Source of the DNA: Notospermus geniculatus | Taxonomy: Eukaryota > Nemertea > Pilidiophora > Heteronemertea > Lineidae | Reading direction: 5' to 3' | DNA length: 64,000 nucleotides | Assembly: GCA_002633025.1 (NCBI GenBank) | Contig: NMRB01000149.1 | Location: forward strand, 176,792-240,791 | Shown here: positions 1 to 12,000 of the stretch, in pieces | Layout: every line of letters starts with the position of its first letter | Position numbering within the stretch: position 1 is the stretch's first letter | Program-made: the position numbers and the translations under genes | The notes under the pieces: generated by a model | What the model saw: the letters and a program-made list of their open reading frames with translations, nothing else | The model's database searches: none | What the model was told of the DNA's origin: nothing

Positions 1-66
1 GTTTGAAAGCTAGTCAAAGTTCTCCCATCGCAGCACCGCGGGCAAACATTTCGGACACAAAGCAAG
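1..66 (+). CDS. SORBS: SORBS exon 1 (partial at window edge)
   Basis: The frame reads [20 protein letters not shown] and ends with CAA G before the donor GTAGGT at 67. The split codon G+GT joins exon 2 as glycine. The left end is cut by the window, so its acceptor is not visible. The sequence is low-complexity and disordered. Confidence rests on the donor and the phase match to exon 2. Confidence 0.7.
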
Positions 67-3000
67 GTAGGTGTGGGTACACACCCAAATACAGTCCCCT
101 TTACCTCTGCCGCTGTATGATCAGTGTTTATTTGCTGTTTAAAAAGCTTGAGAAATTTGGCCCTTTGGGCCGTATTCGTAAAGCGGTTCTATCGTTAGAA
201 CCGTCTTAGGCCGCTTCCAAGTACAGTGGTTGACCATACTTGGAACCGGCCTAAGACAGTTCTAATTTGATAGAACCGCTTTATGAATACGACCCTTTGT
301 GTCCAAAGTGAAAATAGGGAATGTACCGGTTGGTCAACCCCTGTTGTTCCAATGACCATAGCTGAACCCTCGGCTTACTGCCCCTTTGGTCACACTCGGA
401 TCAATATCACGTTACATCTTATTAGAGTGTTCTTGTTAAATATGGATAATCTGTTTGCCCACAGATTGGGAAAGACCCTTTGGGGTATCAACGTTTAGTA
501 GAAAAGGGAGTACAGTGAGGAACAGTAGGACAGGCAGCAGTAGATGTCATACTTGAATATCATGCTTGAATTTTTGAATGAGATGAGTTGAGAATCTTCC
601 AAATGTGAGCTGGGGATGGTTATGAGGAGGTTGATGCTGATTGTGTTACCATTTCAGGTGTTTGGACTCCTGGCCAGCCGCCTCCAGATTTATCCAACGA
701 CCTTGAAGAACGGCGGAAGGAAAAAGAACGCGATGAAGAACAAATTAATGACATAAAAAGTGTTAACAAGATTTGGACTCCCTCTGGAACATTACCAAAA
801 GATTTCCGTTCTGTGAAGTTGGAGATAACGGAAAAGAAGACAGAGCCACAGTCGGTAAAATTTGAATCTATTGCACCTCGGGAGTCACCGAAAGTTGAAA
901 CACTTCCACCGAGAGAACCTCCAGCAGCACAAACGTCAATCAAAGCTAGTTCACTACCAGAGGTTGGTATTCATATCATATGTAGGCCTAGTTAGGTGCT
1001 TTCTATCATTCAGCATTGATTTGTCATTTGTGAATTTCATGTGGATATTTGGTGCGGTCAGAAAATAAGTGCAAAAAAGAAGGGACTTGGCAACACTTGT
1101 AAGTTGTAGTATCCAGAGACTGTTCTATTGCACATTTGCTGTATCTATGTACAGAGATGTTGAGAAAGTTCACTTTTTAAGTGGCTTCACTTCTTTGCCA
1201 ACAGTTCGTGGAAGTAGCTGGCATTAAGTACTGGAGAGAGGTCAGTTACAATGTGAGGGGTGCAAGTGGGGAAAAGTTCTCAAATATCAAAAACGAGATA
1301 GGAGGCTGGCAGGTGTGAGCGTGTCATTATCTTCGGTTGTGTCTTTTGATTTCATTGGAGATGTGCAGTTTGTGACCATCAACCAGTGTTCCCTACATGT
1401 AGCATTAGGTATCGGAATTTTTTGTACGGTGATGAAATTTGCCAACAGCATCATGTTGTTATCATCAGATCTCATAAACAAGTTGCATGTAGAATCTATC
1501 AACTCTACCATTCAACCTACAAAATACATGAGAATCCTCACAATTTCTATACCTGTCTCTTGCCTGTTGAGTTTGAAAACGTGAGAACTTTCCCCCATTT
1601 GGACCTTCTCATACTGCATGTTGTGTAAACCCAGGATTTTCTGGAGATGTATGCGTAATATCAGTTGAGTTCATTTTTGTTGTCACCCCTTTTGTTTCCC
1701 TAAAACTTGTGTTGTAGATGATTATACTATGTATCGATGGATGGTCTGAAATTCTGTATGTAGTTTTAACCTGTTTTCTATCCTGTGTGTACTTGTGTGA
1801 CAGTACTGAGGAAGGTGCAATTTGTCTGATGATTCCTATGCCATAAACACTTACCGTACGATTAGTTGACAACTCAAGTTGAGATCATAGGAAATGGGGC
1901 CTACTGTCCCTTGCAGAGTTGTTTTCCTGTATGGATTCAGATGCATTTGTATGGACCTGGAGCTCTGCTTGTAATAGAGCTCTTGCTTTTGAATCAACTA
2001 CAGTGTTGGACACCTTTAGTTTGAAGCAAACCTCTGAGGCAGGTCAAACTGTCGCACACCTGTCTGCCTCCAAGGGCTTTGAATTTCACTGATCCCTGAA
2101 GCACCTGGCGATTGTCAAGTGAGTGCTGCCTGTAGTGGCGGAATCATCAAGTTATTCTTAATCATCATCAGGTTGATTCGAGTTTGATATAACTAAAGTT
2201 AGAGTGACAAAAATGTACCTGTTTTCTGTCCCTAACTCTGTCATTGGTCAGTTTTGTCGTAACCATGGTAATTGATCTGATAACCTCTCATGTACGTGAT
2301 TTAATCAGCTTGCGTTCATGGAATGGCATGGAAAGGTTAGTTTTCAAATTTTCTTCCAAATGAGCAAATGTTGTGCCATTTTGCATGAATGATCAGTGAA
2401 GAATGATCAATATTCTTCTGATTTCCTCATTTCAGACTTCTGTTTTACTCAAAAATAACTTATTAGCAGCAACTTTCATGTTTACCATTAATATACCTGT
2501 ACATTGTAAATGTTATCAAAGCAGAATTCAAAAGTCATCCTTCTAGCCCATTATCTGCGTGACTCTGAATCGCTGTGTAGTTTTAATGTATTCTTTGCAT
2601 GTCTTTTATCCCCGTTTTGTTCACAACCTCAATTTGTCGTTTTCCTGCAGGTGTCTTGTTATTTGTTTTGACTATTTGTTTTATAGCCACGGAGGAGTCA
2701 TGCATGCATCACCATGGAAACATAATCATGGCTGCTTTGTTAGGTTCATGATGCACCGACTCCGGTTCATTGATGACAATGTGAAAGGTCTAAAAATAGC
2801 CGCTAGCTGCCATATTGCGGCATGTTAAGCATGCAATAACACACATTTTTGTTTGTGTCCAGATTCACGGGAGGATCTTGATTCAGGTGTGGCGGTAGTT
2901 TTTGTTGTATGTGAATTTGTTTATTCTGACTGACAATACACCCTTAAAAAGGGATCATTTCTTCCTTGAGCCCTGTCAGGTGAGATGGAACCTATCGTGG

Positions 3001-6000
3001 ATGACATTAGTGTTCTTGATGATGTGAATTATATTTGATTGGATTCAGAATCACCTCTGTTGATGGATATATTCCCTATTTGGAGGTGATACGGAAAAGA
3101 ACATCAGCACCAATAACAGCCTCAGTGGTCATTTCAATGTTTGTTAAGATTTGACCCCCTTTGTGAAATGGGACCTCCATGTCCCGGTACTTGAAGAACA
3201 AATTGCTGGATCAATAGGGGTGAAGGAGGCAATTGGACTATGATTTCGTTTTGACCATCGGTTCATTCAATATCCTTCTCAATTACACCATAAAACCCTC
3301 ATCTTGCTGTTTGAAAATTGTCCTATCGAAGTTGGATCACTTTATCCTTCTGTTATGTAACAATCTGATAACTGTTTTATGACTGTACTAACGATATGTA
3401 CTCATAGTTACTCATAGTTACGTGTGGTTAAAAGCGTACTCTTGGATGTGTCCATGAATTAAGAGTGGCAATCTGGGGATATAGGCTACATGACTGCTGT
3501 AGTGTCTGAACATCTGCCCTTTGGACGGTAGGCCTACCATTGTCTTCTGTGTTTGCTGAACAGTTGTGGTTTCCCGGATAGGGTGATTATCTGTTTTGCA
3601 GTTTTGTATTGCCTGCAATACTAGTCTGTATCATGCATACAATTTGTGCAGTATTTCAACATCTCCTCTCAATTTTACAGCCCGAAGTCTCAGCGACCAA
3701 GTCTGAAGTTAGCCATGCACCACCGCCAGAGAGAACTGTCTCAACCCCCTCCCTACCTGCCTCAACGAACCTAGCTCAGTCCTCCAGCAAGCCTTTCTCA
3801 GCAATGAACGGCAGCATTTCGAGTTTGGACGGCAGACTGAGTCCTACCCTTCACCTACCCAAGACACAGACACCAGCAATAACACTGCTGCAGAAATATA
3901 GAGGTGAGATTCGGGGCCGATCAAGAAACCATCACCATCATCAACGATGTGGTCAAATGTGCCATTGAGTTTTGTTTTTGGAGCTCTGGACATCAAGCTG
4001 CCGTGGATGGATAATTAGCATAATGAGTTAAAGTATAAACGGTCTGTTAGCATACTTGGATAGCCATAATTGATTTCACGGTATTGATCTAAGCTGCATG
4101 GTTCTTAGTTGACAGACATCCATTAGCAACACCCAGACTATTTTGATTAATGATAATCTGACACGAGCCGTGTTCAATACATACATATTGGCTGGGAAGC
4201 TCAATGATGAAAACTGTAGTGAACTGTGACCACATGGTGGTGAAGATGTTGACCATATGTTGATGTTGATGTGGGTAATGTTGACCACATGGTGATGGTG
4301 ATGTTGACTACATGTTGATGTAATGTTGACTGCATGTTGATGATGGTGATGTTGACCACATGTTGATGGTAATGTTGACCACATGTTGATGGTAATGTTG
4401 ACCACATGTTGATGGTAATGTTGACCACATGTTGATGGTAATGTTGACCACATGGCGATGACGGCGATGTTGACCACATTTTGATGATGATGTTGACCAC
4501 TTGTAGACGATGGCAAAGTTGATGACATGTTTTTGATGATGGTGATGCTGACCACATGTTGATGATGGTTTTGGTGATGCTGACCACATGTTGATGATGG
4601 TTTTGGTGATGCTGATGAAATGTTGATAGTGGTTTTGGTGATGTTAATGGCGATCTGTAACCTGGTGTTGCTTATGGTGAAGATCACTAGAAACTGTTGA
4701 TAGCGTCCCATATGGTCCATCCTGAGACTTGGGGTCAGTCTATTGGATGGAAGCAAAACAAAGGACAACGTAACCCCAAAAAGTGACAAATTCATTTTGA
4801 ATAAGGTCAAAGTTCAGTGCATTGGAACGCAAATGTATTCAAATATGGGGCCAATTTTTGAAATCGGTTGTTAGATCATCTTTTTTCTTAGTGATTGCCA
4901 ATGAGAAATCATTATGATAGTTCAGGTTTCTATGAAAATAATGTTTGTTGTGTTAACATTTCCTCGTGTTTCATACTGAGTCATTCATCTTGTGTTTCTT
5001 TCGTGTCAGTACATTTCATTTGACAGGCTATCAATTTTGTTCTGTTGTTATTTTGTCGCTTAGCATTCATGCATGATTGCATGCCTTTTCCAATCTATTT
5101 GTTATGTTAATCATCTGTTAACATTTCGCTACATCTACCTATTGGGTAACATTGAGAAAATCGTACAGCAAAATATATTGTATTTTGTGAGTGAAGGTGG
5201 CCGATGTTGGTCATAGCTATGGGTACAAACCTGCTATGACTACAAAAAGTTTTGAACTTCAACTACCTCACTGCTTTTTTCAACTCCTTCGTTGATTCTT
5301 TGATTTTGAATTCAACACAAGTTGTGTTTTTGACTTGAAATCTTCTTTCATTTGATTTGTTGGGTAAAATCTTATGATTTCAAGGTCCTTGCTGTCTCCA
5401 TGTTTATAAACAATGATGGAGATAAATGGCAAGACTTTTACCCAAACTGTCCAATAACAAATTGAAAGTCAGACTTCTCCAGTCTTCATATCTTCTGTCT
5501 ACCATTCAAGAACTTCCACCTTCCAACTTCATAGTTCATCTTTCTTCACCCTTTCTGCATGGAACATCTTTCCTACTCCCAAGTGTGTTTTTCAGATGAC
5601 GAAGCCAGCACTAAGCCACCCCCAGATTCGCACCCTAGCAGCTCTGGTAAGACGTGTGATGGGCTACGCTTGCTGAGGAGATTGGATATTAACTCTGTTG
5701 GCTGAATTCTCTAAGCATTTTCTAGTACTCATCCATTGACTGTACATGTTCAGGGCGTGATTGACTCCCTAGCTTGAAGTCTCAAAGACCTGAATGAGTA
5801 TAGTCAATGCAGGAAAGATGGAGAATTCAGCTTGTAGATTTGCTTGAGAATAACACCAGGTGTCTTGATTGCCTCCCCAACAGCCTCATATGCATTGCTT
5901 GCTCTGATATAGTCGCCTAATACTGTATCCCGTAAACTACTAGGCCCGTATGCATAATGGTGGAATAAGCTTATTCCAGGTATAGCTTAACGTTGTAACG

Positions 6001-9000
6001 CAAAGTTATACCTGGAAAAAGCGTATTCCACCTTTATGCATGCGGGCCTTAAAGACTTACATCACAGGTTTTGTGACATCCAGCCTCTTATAATTCCCTT
6101 CGATTCTGGAAGTTAACAAATTATGGTTTGGTAGTGTCAGGACCTCAACGGAGCAGATACCACATTGAAAGCAAGATGTTGTCATTGTGATGCACAATGA
6201 TAGCTGCATCTTCCATTCAATGGAGTCATTTGTGGCATCGGTTGAGAATGCCCTAACTAATATTCCACTGACCCTGCTTGGCCGACAGCTAACATTGACA
6301 ACGATACCAAAAGTTTGGTTGTAGAGAGGTAGAACAGTAGTAAAGTTTAAAACCACTCCACACCTTGCTTGCCTTCAGCTAACATTGACAAATTATTAAA
6401 GTACCCGTACTAGATACCTAGGTGATAGGGTAATTGTTTACAGAGAGAGAATGGTATTAAAGGTCCTTTAACCACCCAACACCTTGCCCCGGCACCTTGC
6501 TCAGCTTGCTATAGAGCTAACATTTGAATCTAATCCTGTGTATATGTGACCCGCCCCAGCAAAAGCAGGCACTTGTTGAAGTGATCATCATTGGTCATCA
6601 GTTTACTCAACTACAGTCTACTCTCGTTATACCGCCCATCGTTATAACGCCAAACTCGCTTAACGCCAGCCCAATCCTCTGAACGAAAATCCCTAATGCA
6701 TTTTTCCATTAGCTTCCGCCATACTCGCTTACCGCCATCCGCCAGGTGTATTTTCTGTACCAATAACATTAAACCAATGCATTTTCCGTTCGATATACCG
6801 CCAGCACAAATCGCCAACGTATGAATCAAAAGTAAACATGCTCAAAATAAAAGTAATCGGGGTGCTTCTTGGTTCACTTAGTTCATGGCGCCATCCCCAA
6901 TTGTCAGATTGTTGTTTTGTTTACTACACACCGACTTCCCGCGTGTGTCTCCTGGTCATTTTGGTTCCTGAAGTCGCCGCTAGGGCTTGTGTACACAGAT
7001 GTACACAGATCATTATAACGCCATTTTCGCTATATCGCCAACGGGACCTTTGTCCCGAAGCTGGCGGTATAACGAGAGTAGACTGTANAGACATCCATTA
7101 GCAACACCCAGACTATTTTGATTAATGATAATCTGACACGAGCCGTGTTCAATACATATTGGCTGGGAAGCTCAATGATGAAAAACTGTAGTGAACTGTG
7201 ACCACATGGTGGTGATGATGTTGACCATATGTTGATGTTGATGTGGGTAATGTTGACCACATGCTGATGGTAATGTTGACCACATGTTGATGGTAATGTT
7301 GACCACATGGTGATGACGGCGATGTTGACCACATTTTGATGATGATGTTGACCACTTGTAGACGATGGCAAAGTTGATGACATGTTTTTGATGATGGTGA
7401 TGCTGACCACATGTTGATGATGGTTTTGGTGATGCTGACCACATGTTGATGATGGTTTTGGTGATGCTGATGACATGTTGATAGTGGTTTTGGTGATGTT
7501 AATGGCGAACTGTATAACCTGGTGTTGCTTATGGTGAAGATCACTAGAAACAGTTGATAGCGTCCCATATGGTCCATCCTGAGACTTGGGATCAGTCTAT
7601 TGGATGGAAGCAAAACAAAGGACAATGTAACCCCAAAAAGTGACAAATTTATTTTGAATAAGGTCAAAGTTCAGTGCATTGGAACGCAAATGTATTCAAA
7701 TATGGGGCCAACTTTTGAAATGGGTTGTTAGATCATCTTTTTTCTTAGTGATTGCCAATGAGAAATCATTATGATAGCTCAGGTTTCTATGAAAATAATG
7801 TTTGTTGTGTTAACATTTCCTCGTGTTTCATACTGAGTCATTCATCTTGTGTTTCTTTCATGTCAGTACATTTCATTTGACGGGCTATTGATTTTGTTCT
7901 GTTGTTATTTTGTCGCTTAGCATTCATGCATGATTGCATGCCTTTTCCAATCTATTTGTTATGTTAATCATCTGTTAACATTTCTCGACATCTACCGATT
8001 GGGTAACATTGAGAACATCGTACAGCAAAATGCGTTGGCCCGTATTATTAAAAAAGGGTGTTTAAGACCTAGATACATGTAACTTCATCAAATGCATGGT
8101 GGAAGTATGTGCATTTAGTGAAGTTACACGTGTCTAAGTCTTAATCGCACAATGATCACCCATTTTGAATACGGCCCATTGTATTTTGTGAATGAAGGTG
8201 GTAGATGTTGGTCATAGCTATAGGTAGAAACCTGTAATATTGCTTTGACAACAGAGAGTCAAACTTTTGAACTTTGACTCTCTCATTGTTTTTTTCAACT
8301 CCTTCGTTGATTCTCTTGATTTTGAATTCAACACAAGTTGTGTTATTGACTTGAAATCTTCTTTCATTTGATTTGTTGGGTAAAATCTTATGATTTCAAG
8401 GTCCTGTCTCCATGTTTATAAAGAATGATGGAGATAAATGGCAAGATTTTTGCCCAAACTGTCCAATAACAAATTGGAAGTCAGACTTCTCCAGTCTTCA
8501 TTCAAGAACTTCCATTTTCCAAGTTCATAGTATGTTCATCTTTCTTCACCCTTTCTGCATGGAACGTCTTTCCTACTCCCAAGTGTGTTTTTCAGATGAC
8601 GAAGCCAGCACTAAGCCACCCCCAGATTCGCACCCTAGCAGCTCTGGTAAGACGTGTGATGGGCTACGCTTGCTGAGGAGATTGGATATTAACTCTGTTG
8701 GCTGAATTCTCTAAGCATTTTCCTGTACTCATCCATTGACTGTACATGTTCAGGGCATGACTGACTCCCGTAGCTTGAAGTCTCAAAGACCTGAATCAAT
8801 GAGTATAGTCAATGCAGGAAAGATGGAGAATTCAGCTTGTAGATTTGCTTGAGAATAACACCAGGTGTCTTGATTGCCTCCCCAACAGCCTCATATGCAT
8901 TGCTTGCTCTGATGTAGTCGCCTAATACTGTATCCCGTATACTACTAGGCCCGTATGCATAATGGTGGAATAAGCTTATTCCAGGTAGCCTATAGCTTAA

Positions 9001-12000
9001 CGTTGTAACGTGAAGTTATACCTGGAAAAAGCTTATTCCACCTTTATGCATACGAGCCTTAAAGACTTACATAACATGTTTTGTGACATCCAGCCTCTTA
9101 TAATTCCCTTCGATTCTGGAACTTAACAAATTATGGTTTGGTAGTGTCAGGACCTCAATGGAGCAGATATCACATTGAAAGCAAGATGTTGTCATTGATG
9201 CACAATGATAGCTGCATCTTCCATTCAATGGAGTCATTTGTGGCATCGGTTGCGAATGCGTTAACTAATATTCCACTGACCCTGCTTGGCCGACAGCTAA
9301 CATTGACAACGATACCAAAAGTTTGGTTGGTTATTTAGAGAGATTGAATGGTAGTAAAGTCTAAAACCACTCCACACCTTGCTTGCCTTCAGCTAACATT
9401 GACAAATTATTAAAGTACCCGTACTAGATACCTAGGTGATAGGGTAATTGTTTACAGAGAGAGAATGGTATTAAAGGTCCTTTAACCACCCAATACCTCG
9501 CTCAGCTTGCTATAGAGCTAACATTTGAATCTAATCCTGTGTATATGTGACCCGCCCCAGCAAAAGCTGGCGCTTGTTGAAGTGATCCTCATTGGTCATC
9601 AGTTTGCTCAACTATTATCACTGCTGTCCACTGCTATTGTCAGCCTTCATTTCAGCTATTGGCCGTTAACCCTTCCCTCGATCATGACAAATGCCTACTT
9701 TTGCTGGAGCCTGTCACATTATGAACTTGTGATGTCATGATGTGAGTGTTCAGTGATGATGTATTAGTGTCCAAGTCCATTAAGTTTAACTGTCTCTGTG
9801 AGCATAAATGTCAGATTCTTTCAGTGAGGCTACCCATATCGACGACCTGGAATGACAACGCCATTAGATATTCAGAGATTCGCAAGATTCTTCTGTAAAC
9901 TTGGATTCAGTAACAGATTTGGGATTTTAATTTTGCTTGACTTGGACTTTTTCAGAGGGACAAATTCCAAAAGGTGCCATTTACGTTGGAAGCAAAGATA
10001 CTGTTGACGGTGATGTGAAGCATACAGATACGTATTACATCTTGCCGTCGGGCGAGAAACAGGTCACGAGCACCACGACGGAGAAAAAGGCACCGAAATA
10101 CGAAGGCATTGGACCGACAAATGAATCTGGCATACCCACTGCTGTTAGATCGGTGAGTAACTTCTTCCTTGATTCAACCATTTTAGTTGGCGTATGATCC
10201 AGGGCAACAAATATAGGTCCTTGCTCACCAGTGAGACACAAACTAAGCACATCAGGTGAGGAGTGCATCAGTCTGACAGTGGGAACCTGTAACGTGATAG
10301 GTGGCGCTGTGAGCATAATGCCCGGTTGTTCAGCCTTGGCTTAAGCCAGAGTTGGGTCGATCCCGACATAAGCGTGGCTTAAGCAAGACTTATATTTCAC
10401 AGCGCGTTGCGCAGGTTGGGCTTCAAACACAAGCCAAGCTTTAGCCTTTCTTATAATAAACCTGGCATTGGGGTGGTTATAAGCGCGACTTACAATGGTA
10501 GGCCTATTCACTGTACGCCCTGACTTTGTAGATGGCAGAAGCATTGGTTCAGCTCACGTAACCCACACCTGAGCAACCGGGCAGACATCATCGAGCAAAT
10601 TGTATAGGAAAGCATTGGGAAGGAGGGTAATAAGCCAGGCTTCGGTAATCCCGAGTTTAATTCAGGCTGTGCAATAAACTCGGAATTGATTAAGCTGTTC
10701 TTATGACCAGACATAAGCGCGGCTTACGTGAACTCGAGTTTGAGGTATAAGCCAGGCTCAGGTGAGCCTAGGCTGAACAACCGGGCATAAGACCCATAAG
10801 ACGTTAAAACTGTTGCAAAACAAAACAAAGCAGCAACATCATGTCAGGACATCTTTCATGCTGTGCAGCAGGGTGAGAACTGGGTGTGCTTATGAGCTGC
10901 CACATGGAATATTTCTGCAGTTCCTCATTCGTACATGTTTCGGGGGAAGGAATCTGGGCTTCTTACATGGCATCACCTACTAGATACATTTGAAAGTGTC
11001 CTTTCTCATATTTCATCTTATATCTTCTCTTTCAGACAATTGATGAGAAGAGTCAGCATGACTGGTATAAAACATTTTACAAGACACTCCACAAGACAGA
11101 GAAGCCACGACGTAAGTATCACTGGTTGCAGGATTTCAGAGAACCCTATTTTCATCTTCGATAGTTTTGTTTCCTCTGACGGTTATGGTTATGGTCTTGC
11201 ATATCATGCATGAAGGACTGTTTAGTTGATGTTAGTATGCTCCTGTTCTCTGTTTCAGCGGGAGATTTATTTCGCAATGAGGGTGTTTTCATTGACTCAG
11301 AAAAAGGTGGTGTTTTAGTAGAATTTGCATGCTTCTTGCATTGCATGTCAGTTTGCTGGGTGAATAATGCCATCTTTTGGTGACAAATGAAACTGAGGAA
11401 ATTGGGCAACTGATGTTGATAATACCAACCATCTTCTTCAAGGTGACCTTGACATTATTATTGAGGTTGCTGGGTAGAGTTTATGCCTTGAAGTCGTGAC
11501 TTACATCTCTCCTTGATAAATTTGCATGTCTTTATCTTGTTTGTTCCCCTTGAAAAAAGTCCTCATAGGTTTTGTAGAAAAACTTTGTCTGTAAGACTTC
11601 TGTACTGCCTTGAGTTCCTGCACTTGAACTATTTTGAGTCTCCATGAGTGTTGTGACATGAATTTCTGACTGGTCATGTATCTCCCTTTTCAGAAGAAAA
11701 CACCTATCACCCCACGTATACCTTCCCTGAAGACGAACCTGCACCTAAGAAGGAAGATGGTAAGAAAGGGACTATTAAATGGCCCCCTTGCGAAAAATAC
11801 CATAAACAAGAAAATGAATATGATTGAAAAAAATGTACATAGCTATAGTACATTATACAAGTCAAGTTGTTGGTCCGAAATTTTCTGTGTTTCACCATGA
11901 TAAGTAACAACAGATGATGGGCCTATTGCTAGCAGTGAAAGGGGACACTTTTCTTCATCAAAGAGGATGGGCCGAGATGATTGCTGAGTAGAACAATCTT

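Larger units (their letters stand above)
4114..6613 (+). repeat. Haplotype block 1, copy A
   Basis: These 2500 bp recur at 7089-9614 with a few percent substitutions. Copy A has more minisatellite units, lacks the hairpin element at 8033, and carries a TA-flanked transposon at 6614 that copy B lacks. It contains SORBS exon 4. Confidence 0.85.
7089..9614 (+). repeat. Haplotype block 1, copy B
   Basis: This direct repeat of 4114-6613 begins right after the isolated N at 7088. It carries the second copy of exon 4 and an extra foldback element at 8033-8178. Sequence continues uniquely after 9614, which identifies this copy as the one joined to downstream DNA. Confidence 0.85.

Noticed and set aside
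6611-6829. 72-residue minus-strand frame with Trp/Arg motifs
   Set aside because: It lies wholly inside the TA-type MITE and has no similarity I recognise to a transposase.
4076-7667. Opposite-strand open frames rich in His/Ser/Gln over the minisatellites
   Set aside because: They are translations of the GTTGACCACATG repeat, differ in every frame and lack splice or start context.
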